This document shows, in pieces, positions 7,248 through 12,670 of a stretch of DNA of 15,482 nt. Position 1 is the first letter of the stretch. Every line of letters begins with the position of its first letter. The DNA lies in the NCBI GenBank assembly GCA_035298905.1, contig DATGXQ010000287.1, positions 1 to 15,482 of the forward strand, read 5' to 3'. The DNA comes from DATGXB01 sp035298905 (GTDB lineage Bacteria > Cyanobacteriota > Cyanobacteriia > Cyanobacteriales > Nostocaceae). The notes below the pieces were generated by a model. That model was not told the DNA's origin and searched no databases. It was given only the letters and a program-made list of their open reading frames with translations. The position numbers and the translations under genes were made by a program.

Positions 7248-8081
7248 ATGCTTATGATACCCGATAATAAAAAATATTACCAATTGCAAGCTAATGACAT
7301 AACCATAAGTTATGATGGCAATGTAATTATTAATAATCTTAATTTAAATATCCCTGAAAAAAAGATTACAGCTTTAGTTGGTGCTAATGGTTGTGGTAAA
7401 TCAACCTTACTCCGTAGTTTAGCAAGATTACTAAAGCCGCGTAGTGGTACAGTTTATTTTAATGCCATAGATATATTTAAATTATCTACAAATGATGTCG
7501 CTAAACGTTTAGGAATTCTTACTCAATCACCAGTTGCACCAGAGGGTTTAACGGTCAGAGATTTAGTAGCTTGTGGACGTTACCCTTATCAAAATTGGTT
7601 GCAAAAATGGACAAAAGATGATGAACGTTTAGTAGGATTAGCCCTAGAATTTACTAATATGCAAACCTTAGCAAACAGGGAATTAGACACCCTTTCTGGT
7701 GGACAAAGACAACGAGCTTGGATAGCAATGGCACTGGCTCAGGATACGGATATTTTATTATTAGATGAACCAACTACCTATTTAGATTTAGCCCATCAAA
7801 TTGAGGTTTTGGATCTATTATGGGAATTAAATAAAATGCAGGGTAAAACTTTAGTAATGGTACTGCATGATTTAAACCAAGCTTGTCGTTATGCAGATTA
7901 TTTAGTAGCTATCAAACAAGGGAAAGTTTACGCTCAAGGTATACCAGCAGAAGTGATGAATAGAAAGATGGTGCAGGAGGTATTTGGAATTGACTGCCAA
8001 ATTACTGTTGATCCTGTGGCGGGAACTCCTATGTGTGTACCAATTGGACGCAAAGTTAAAGTAAATCATGGTGTAGTTTGA
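7248..8081 (+). CDS. FecE/FhuC-type iron-siderophore ABC transporter ATPase
   Basis: This 277-residue cytoplasmic ATPase powers the FecCD-type permeases. It has Walker A GANGCGKST (45-53), a Q-loop LTQSP with Gln93, the ABC signature LSGGQRQR (149-156), Walker B ILLLDEP (169-175), a D-loop YLD and a switch-region His207 in VLHDLNQACRYADY. The MxxVLHDLNQA and QRQRAWIAMALAQ wording is characteristic of the iron-siderophore/B12 class. An in-frame ATG at 7254 could be the true start; ribosome sites for both are weak. It is separated from the permease genes by a 366-bp repeat spacer, so it may have its own promoter. It is 51 bases upstream of the acylase gene in the same direction. Confidence 0.93.
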   Translation: MLMIPDNKKYYQLQANDITISYDGNVIINNLNLNIPEKKITALVGANGCGKSTLLRSLARLLKPRSGTVYFNAIDIFKLSTNDVAKRLGILTQSPVAPEGLTVRDLVACGRYPYQNWLQKWTKDDERLVGLALEFTNMQTLANRELDTLSGGQRQRAWIAMALAQDTDILLLDEPTTYLDLAHQIEVLDLLWELNKMQGKTLVMVLHDLNQACRYADYLVAIKQGKVYAQGIPAEVMNRKMVQEVFGIDCQITVDPVAGTPMCVPIGRKVKVNHGVV

Positions 8082-8107
8082 AAAGGGTAGAAAGGCAAAA
8101 TAATTAA

Positions 8108-8121
8108 CACTAAATTTAGTG
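8108..8121. promoter_or_regulatory. 14-bp perfect palindrome just before the acylase start
   Basis: CACTAAATTTAGTG is its own reverse complement and ends 11 bases before the acylase ATG, where a ribosome site would normally be; none is seen. It is followed by ATTTTTGTTTT, so it could act as a weak terminator for the ATPase transcript, an operator, or a structure controlling translation of the acylase. Confidence 0.4.
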
Positions 8122-8132
8122 ATTTTTGTTTT

Positions 8133-10247
8133 ATGTTTAGATTATTGACAATCCCCAAGTTAGGTTTATTCAAAAAAAGAAATAACCTCATTTCTACGGT
8201 AATACTAAGTTTCGTCTTGGTTTTGCTGTTAGGAAGTCCTAGCTTAAGTTATCCAGTCAAAGGAACAGAAATACTGTGGGACTCTTACGGTATACCTCAT
8301 ATTTATGGTAAAGATGTGCGGAGCGCGTTTTATAGTTTTGGTTGGGCGCAAATGCACAGTCATGGTAATTTATTGTTGCGTCTTTATGGTCAAGCAAGGG
8401 GAAAAGCAGCAGCCTATTGGGGAGAAAAATATCTAGAGTCGGATAAATGGGTGTTGACCATGGGAATACCCAGCCGTGCTAGTTCTTGGTATCAATTACA
8501 AAGCCCTAGTATACGTGCTGATGTAGATGCTTTTGTTGAGGGAATTAATGCTTATGCTCAACAACATCCAGAATTAATTGATGATGAAGTAAAAGCAGTA
8601 TTACCGGTTAAAGGTGAAGATGTTTTAGCCCATGTACATAGGGTACTGCATTTTACATTTGTAGTAAATCCTAGAGAAATTGCAGGTATAAGTAAACAGG
8701 AACTAAAACCAGGTTCTAATGCTTGGGCGATCGCACCTGCTCGTTCTGCCAGTGGTCATGCTATGCTATTGGCTAACCCCCACACCCTTTGGTCAGATTT
8801 GTTTTTGTGGTATGAAGCGCAAATTACCGCACCAGGAATAGAGGGTTATGGGGCCACATTGGTAGGAGTTCCCGTTTTAGCGATCGCCTTTAATCATAAT
8901 TTAGGTTGGACTTATACCGTTAATACTCATGATGGTTGGGATGTTTACAAGCTGAAGTTAGCAAAGGACGGTTATCTTTTTGATGGTCGAGTTTTGCCAT
9001 TTCAAACCCAAAACCTGACACTGCAAGTTAAACAACCAGACGGCACAATCAAAACACAACCATTAGTAGTTAAAAGTTCCATTCACGGGGCAGTTATTTC
9101 CCAAACCGAAAATACAGCTTTAGCATTGCGAGTAGTCGGACTTGACCAACCCCATGTATTAGCACAGTGGTGGGAGATGATCCGCGCTCAAAATCTGCCA
9201 CAATTTGAAAAAGCACTCCAGCGTTTGCAACTACCCATGTTTACAATCATGTATGCAGACCGTGACGGACATATTATGCACCTATTTAACGGTCAAGTGC
9301 CTGTACGTGGGTCAGGTGACTTTGCTTACTGGGATAGTGTTGTTCCCGGTGACACCTCAAAAACTTTGTGGACAAAAACCCACCCCTATCAAGATTTACC
9401 TAAAGTTATTGACCCCCCGACTGGTTGGTTACAAAATGCCAATGACCCACCTTGGACAACCACCTTCCCCCCAGCTATCAAAGCAGAAGATTATCCCGCT
9501 TATATAGCTCCTAAATTTATGGATTTTCGCCCCCAACGCTCTGCTAAAATGCTGCTTGAAGATACGAAAATATCCTTAGCCGAGATGATAGCCTATAAAC
9601 ATTCTACACGGATGGAATTGAGCGATCGTATCCTCGATGATTTAATCCCCGCAGTCCGCAAATATGGCAACCAACTAGCACAACAAGCAGCGAATGTTTT
9701 AGAAAAATGGGACAGACAAGCAAATGCAAATAGCCAAGGTGCAGTTTTATTTACAGCTTGGGCCGATAAATTAGATTTTGATCAGGCATTTAGTCAACCT
9801 TGGAACGAAAACCAACCACTTACCACCCCCGACGGTTTAGCCAACCCAAAACAAGCCGTAGAACTATTAGAACAAGCTGCAACAGAAGTCCAGAAAACAT
9901 ACAACAACTTAGATATTAGTTGGGGTGAAGTTTTTCGTTTACGTTCTGGGAAAATAGACTTACCTGCTAATGGTGCAGAGGGATACTTAGGAACTTTTAG
10001 AGTTGTAAATTTCACCCCAGCAGAAGCAGGACGTTTTCAAGCTTTTAGCGGTGATTCCTTTGTAGCAGCCATAGAATTTTCTCAACCAGTTAAAGCAATG
10101 GTTTTGAATAGTTATGGTAATTCCACACAACCTAATTCCCCCCATTTTGGAGACCAATTACAGCTATTTGCTAATCAAAAATTACGTCCTGTATGGCTTA
10201 CCAAAAAGGAAATTATCAACCATTTGGAAAATAGAGAAACCTTTTAA
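8133..10247 (+). CDS. Secreted penicillin-acylase-family Ntn-hydrolase (amide acylase)
   Basis: The 704-residue protein has a basic N-terminus and hydrophobic segment at about 19-39 (LISTVILSFVLVLLLG), read as a signal peptide or anchor, so it should act in the periplasm. The alpha part (about 40-194) contains DSYGIPHIYGKD and WAQMHSHGNLLLRLYGQARG. GSNAWAI at 194-200 marks the cleavage/catalytic site, with Ser195 as the expected N-terminal nucleophile of the beta chain. Downstream come LLANPH, NHNLGWTYTVNTHDGWD and NANDPPWTTTFP, all family-like. Members cleave acyl amides: beta-lactam side chains, acyl-homoserine lactones, or acylated peptides (PvdQ in pyoverdine maturation, aculeacin A acylase). 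The siderophore-like setting favours peptide deacylation, but quorum-signal degradation cannot be excluded. It is the last gene in its direction and convergent with the biosynthetic genes. Confidence 0.88.
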   Translation: MFRLLTIPKLGLFKKRNNLISTVILSFVLVLLLGSPSLSYPVKGTEILWDSYGIPHIYGKDVRSAFYSFGWAQMHSHGNLLLRLYGQARGKAAAYWGEKYLESDKWVLTMGIPSRASSWYQLQSPSIRADVDAFVEGINAYAQQHPELIDDEVKAVLPVKGEDVLAHVHRVLHFTFVVNPREIAGISKQELKPGSNAWAIAPARSASGHAMLLANPHTLWSDLFLWYEAQITAPGIEGYGATLVGVPVLAIAFNHNLGWTYTVNTHDGWDVYKLKLAKDGYLFDGRVLPFQTQNLTLQVKQPDGTIKTQPLVVKSSIHGAVISQTENTALALRVVGLDQPHVLAQWWEMIRAQNLPQFEKALQRLQLPMFTIMYADRDGHIMHLFNGQVPVRGSGDFAYWDSVVPGDTSKTLWTKTHPYQDLPKVIDPPTGWLQNANDPPWTTTFPPAIKAEDYPAYIAPKFMDFRPQRSAKMLLEDTKISLAEMIAYKHSTRMELSDRILDDLIPAVRKYGNQLAQQAANVLEKWDRQANANSQGAVLFTAWADKLDFDQAFSQPWNENQPLTTPDGLANPKQAVELLEQAATEVQKTYNNLDISWGEVFRLRSGKIDLPANGAEGYLGTFRVVNFTPAEAGRFQAFSGDSFVAAIEFSQPVKAMVLNSYGNSTQPNSPHFGDQLQLFANQKLRPVWLTKKEIINHLENRETF

Positions 10248-10294
10248 AATCTCACATCAAAATCTTGTAGATAGATTTACTATTGTCTCTCTAC

Positions 10295-10473
10295 GAAAGT
10301 TAAAATCAGTAGTCCGCTCACCTGATGGTAAATAATATCAATTTAATTCTTGTAGGTTGGGTTAAACAAAGTGAAACCCAACATGGAAAGTTAAAATGTG
10401 TAGTGTTGCCGCTCACCTGATGGTAAATAATATCAATTTAATTCTTGTAGGTTGGGTTAAACAAAGTGAAACC
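10295..10473. repeat. Tandem duplication of about 90 bp
   Basis: Bases 10314-10378 recur identically (65 bp) at 10409-10473. The homology extends left through GAAAGTTAAAAT at 10295 and 10386, with a four-base length difference. The first copy ends in a complete hairpin; the second is cut off before the right arm is finished. Confidence 0.9.
10356..10382. repeat. GTTGGGTT/AACCCAAC hairpin repeat
   Basis: An eight-base stem (10356-10363 with 10375-10382) closes an 11-base loop. Dispersed hairpins with this wording are familiar from Nostoc/Anabaena intergenic DNA (recalled, not searched). Confidence 0.65.
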
Positions 10474-10506
10474 AAATCCTGTTTTGTTACCCCCTTTTCC
10501 TTGATT

Positions 10507-10552
10507 AGTCCGCGCAGGCGGACTTTGCTTGTATAGCCGCGACTTCTAGTCG
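10507..10552. repeat. AGTCCGC/GCGGACT double-hairpin repeat
   Basis: AGTCCGC (10507-10513) and GCGGACT (10518-10524) form a perfect seven-base stem with a GCAG loop, followed by TTTGCTT. A second small stem, CGACT-TCT-AGTCG, follows at 10540-10552. This wording resembles a dispersed repeat of filamentous cyanobacteria and may also help end the acylase transcript. Confidence 0.6.
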
Positions 10553-10592
10553 TTAGGGCAAAAGACAGGTTTGAAATGAGGATTTAGTATGA

Positions 10593-10635
10593 AACCCAAC
10601 ATTAAACCCAGAATAGCCAGGTCTAGTGTTGGGTT
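10593..10635. terminator. Long inverted repeat, possible bidirectional terminator
   Basis: AACCCAACATTA (10593-10604) pairs with TAGTGTTGGGTT (10624-10635) through 12 positions including one G-T pair, around a 19-base loop. It stands between converging genes. There is no clear T-tract directly after it, so it may instead be another copy of the GGTTGGGTT repeat family. Confidence 0.4.
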
Positions 10636-10722
10636 ATCTTAAATAAAACCGCTCTGACTCTACATTGTTTTTTATAAAAGGAGTAGTAGAGCCAAACATC
10701 TTCAAATCTCAGACATTAAAAA

Positions 10723-10947
10723 CTAATTTTTATTAGCAGCTTCCTCCATTTTCCTTCTTAAACTCAGTGGTCGCATATCAGTCCAAACTTCCTTAATATA
10801 TTCTAGACATTCAGACTTTAAACCACTTTTACCAACATCTCTCCAACCAAGTGCATTTGCTCTATCAGCAGGCCAGATTGAATACTGTTCCTCATCATTA
10901 ATTACAACTTTGTAAATTGTTGTATCTTCTGAAATCACTTGATTCAT
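10723..10947 (-). CDS. MbtH-like protein, NRPS adenylation partner
   Basis: This 74-residue protein matches the MbtH family, small chaperone-like partners that bind NRPS adenylation domains and are needed for their solubility or activity. Visible signature: NDEEQYSIWPADRANALGW, a spacer, then CLEYIKEVWTDMRPLSLR. The three family tryptophans (in SIWP, LGW and VWTDMRP) are present. The usual Pro-Ala-Gly-Trp is Ala-Leu-Gly-Trp here, a minor departure. GAGG lies six bases before the ATG. It starts 18 bases after the aminotransferase stop and is the last gene of the minus-strand biosynthetic run. The family assignment is secure from the sequence alone, and it supports an active NRPS. Confidence 0.94.
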   Translation of the reverse strand: MNQVISEDTTIYKVVINDEEQYSIWPADRANALGWRDVGKSGLKSECLEYIKEVWTDMRPLSLRRKMEEAANKN

Positions 10948-10965
10948 AATTACCTCACTAAAATT

Positions 10966-12420
10966 TTACACAGAAGCACGGGGAGGCAGAAAACCCCCAA
11001 AACGTAGCTGTTCTACACTATTTTTAACAGCTTGAATAATATAATTGATATCTTCATCTGTATGAGCCGTAGATAAATAACCACTAATACCTAAGAGATG
11101 AACTCCTTGATCAAGTAGATGATATTTTAACAAACTCATAGTTACTGAAGCAGCAGAATTTCTCCCCGAAATTTCTAAAGATGCAGAACCAAAAAGTGAG
11201 CCAAAATTGGCCATTTTTAGTGGCAATCCTTCTGCTACAAAATAATTATTTAAATCTTGAATAAATTTTGTAGTTCGTTCATTCAATTTCTGTTGTAAAG
11301 TAACCCCTTCAACCTGCATATATTTTAACACAGCTTTGGCCGCAACTAAAGCTAATGGATGCTTACAAAAAGTACCTGCAAAAAATGTCTTTTTCACTTG
11401 AGGAAAAGAATCATCACCATAATTCCACATACCCCCATCAATTGCATCCATATATTTACTTTTACCAGCAATCACCCCAATTGGTATCCCACCACCAACA
11501 ATCTTTCCATAAGTAGCAATATCAGCCTGTACACCAAAATAAGCTTGTGCGCCGCCTGGGTGAATGCGAAAACCCGTCACCATTTCATCAAAAATTAAAG
11601 CAATGTCTAATACTTGTGTTAACTCTCTTAATTGTTGTAAAAATTCTTTTGGTTGTAAAGCTGGTCTTAAAGTTTGTACAGGAACTACTAAAACTGCTGC
11701 TAATTCTTCTTGATAAGATTTAATTACTTCTAAAGATTGCCGATTGCCATAATCTAAAACCAAAACATCATTCACAAAATCTGCCAATATTCCAGGGGCT
11801 AATGGGAGCGCAGATTGATTATTTTCATCTGCATTTGCTTTAACTAAAGTCCCATCAAAATGACCATGATAAGAACCTGAAAATATAACAATTTTCTTAC
11901 GTCCTGTCACTGCTCTAGCAATGCGAATAGCAGTCATTACCGCTTCTGTACCAGTATTGCTAAAACAAACCCGTTCCATTCCCGTGAGTTGAGAAATTAA
12001 CTCAGCTACTTCACCAACCAGTTCTGATTGGGGGCCAATTTGTATCCCTTGATCGAGTTGTGCAATTAAAGCTTCTTTAATAAAAGATGGGTTATGACCA
12101 AAGAGATTGATACCCAATCCCATCATTACATCTACATATTCATTACCATCTACATCCCATATTTTAGCACCCAAAGAACGATTAGCCACAATAGGGTAAT
12201 ACATTTCTTTGAAGAGTAAATTGAACTCCCCCAAGTTTTTATCATCAGCTAAAAATGGGCGAGAACTTTGGGAAATTTGCTTAGATGTTTTGGTTCTTGC
12301 GCTATAGCGGTTAATGAAATCTCGCAAGTACTTTTGCTGCTGGTTAGAAAGTCCTGCTGTCGCTAATAGCTGAGTTAAATAGTCGGAATTTTGAGGTAAT
12401 GTGACTTGTGGTGTATTCAT
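10966..12420 (-). CDS. Stand-alone NRPS/PKS-type class III aminotransferase (PLP)
   Basis: This 484-residue PLP enzyme belongs to the group related to glutamate-1-semialdehyde aminotransferase. After an N-terminal extension of about 40 residues comes the segment RTKTSKQISQSSRPFLADDK and IWDVDGNEYVDVMMGLG, wording I know from AMT domains inside NRPS/PKS proteins (mycosubtilin, microcystin). The fold-I motifs are SNTGTEAVMTAIRIAR (154-169), SYHGHFDG (182-189), FDEMVTGFR with Asp278, and TYGKIVGGG with Lys306 as the PLP lysine. At residue 246 VVPVQT replaces the usual EPVQS. It is not the haem-pathway enzyme, judging by the AMT-type extension and its neighbours. MxcL, a homologue in the myxochelin pathway, aminates an NRPS-released aldehyde; with a reductase-ending NRPS next door, the same role is likely here. 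AGAAG precedes the ATG by seven bases. Confidence 0.88.
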   Translation of the reverse strand: MNTPQVTLPQNSDYLTQLLATAGLSNQQQKYLRDFINRYSARTKTSKQISQSSRPFLADDKNLGEFNLLFKEMYYPIVANRSLGAKIWDVDGNEYVDVMMGLGINLFGHNPSFIKEALIAQLDQGIQIGPQSELVGEVAELISQLTGMERVCFSNTGTEAVMTAIRIARAVTGRKKIVIFSGSYHGHFDGTLVKANADENNQSALPLAPGILADFVNDVLVLDYGNRQSLEVIKSYQEELAAVLVVPVQTLRPALQPKEFLQQLRELTQVLDIALIFDEMVTGFRIHPGGAQAYFGVQADIATYGKIVGGGIPIGVIAGKSKYMDAIDGGMWNYGDDSFPQVKKTFFAGTFCKHPLALVAAKAVLKYMQVEGVTLQQKLNERTTKFIQDLNNYFVAEGLPLKMANFGSLFGSASLEISGRNSAASVTMSLLKYHLLDQGVHLLGISGYLSTAHTDEDINYIIQAVKNSVEQLRFGGFLPPRASV

Positions 12421-12452
12421 TTAATTTCTTCTGTTGATTTAATAGCAGGGCT

Positions 12453-12466
12453 ATTTTATTCTCATT
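12453..12466 (-). promoter_or_regulatory. Fur-like element upstream of the aminotransferase
   Basis: On the minus strand AATGAGAATAAAAT lies 33-46 bases before the aminotransferase ATG. Its AATGAGAAT core is identical to the one at 3696-3704 in the exbB promoter and resembles half of a Fur box. The second half is poor. Regulation by iron is inferred. Confidence 0.35.
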
Positions 12467-12565
12467 CAGTCCGCCTCAGACTCAACTCTGAAGCTGATAG
12501 AAGAACTCCGCTCAAGGCGACTATTAATGATGAATTTAGTCCGTTAAAACTGACTTGAGCTATTA

Positions 12566-12586
12566 GCCCAAAATTGATTTTAGGGC
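12566..12586 (-). terminator. Stem-loop downstream of the NRPS gene
   Basis: GCCC-AAAAT and ATTTT-A-GGGC form a nine-pair stem with one bulged A and a two-base loop, about 85-105 bases past the NRPS stop. No T-tract follows, so termination is only a possibility. Confidence 0.35.
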
Positions 12587-12670
12587 GGTGCATCTCCAGA
12601 ATGAAATAGCCATAGATTTAATAGTTAACATTTGCAGTAATTTTACTTTTCTTCGAGTTTAAACTTGATT

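Larger units (their letters stand above)
10248..10722. other. Repeat-rich convergent spacer, no gene
   Basis: This 475-bp stretch between two converging genes has no supported coding sequence. It is built largely of repeats: a duplicated block at 10295-10473, a double hairpin at 10507-10552, and an inverted repeat at 10593-10635. It also holds CTCTAC (10658-10663) and GTAGAG (10686-10691) flanking a T-rich tract. Terminators for both transcripts probably lie here. Confidence 0.6.

Noticed and set aside
10248..10722. An insertion-sequence remnant in the convergent spacer
   Set aside because: Hairpin and tandem repeats are present, but no transposase coding remnant or paired terminal repeats with target duplication.
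10966..12420. Glutamate-1-semialdehyde aminomutase (hemL) of tetrapyrrole synthesis
   Set aside because: The AMT-type N-terminal extension, altered EPVQ motif and NRPS/MbtH context fit a secondary-metabolism aminotransferase.
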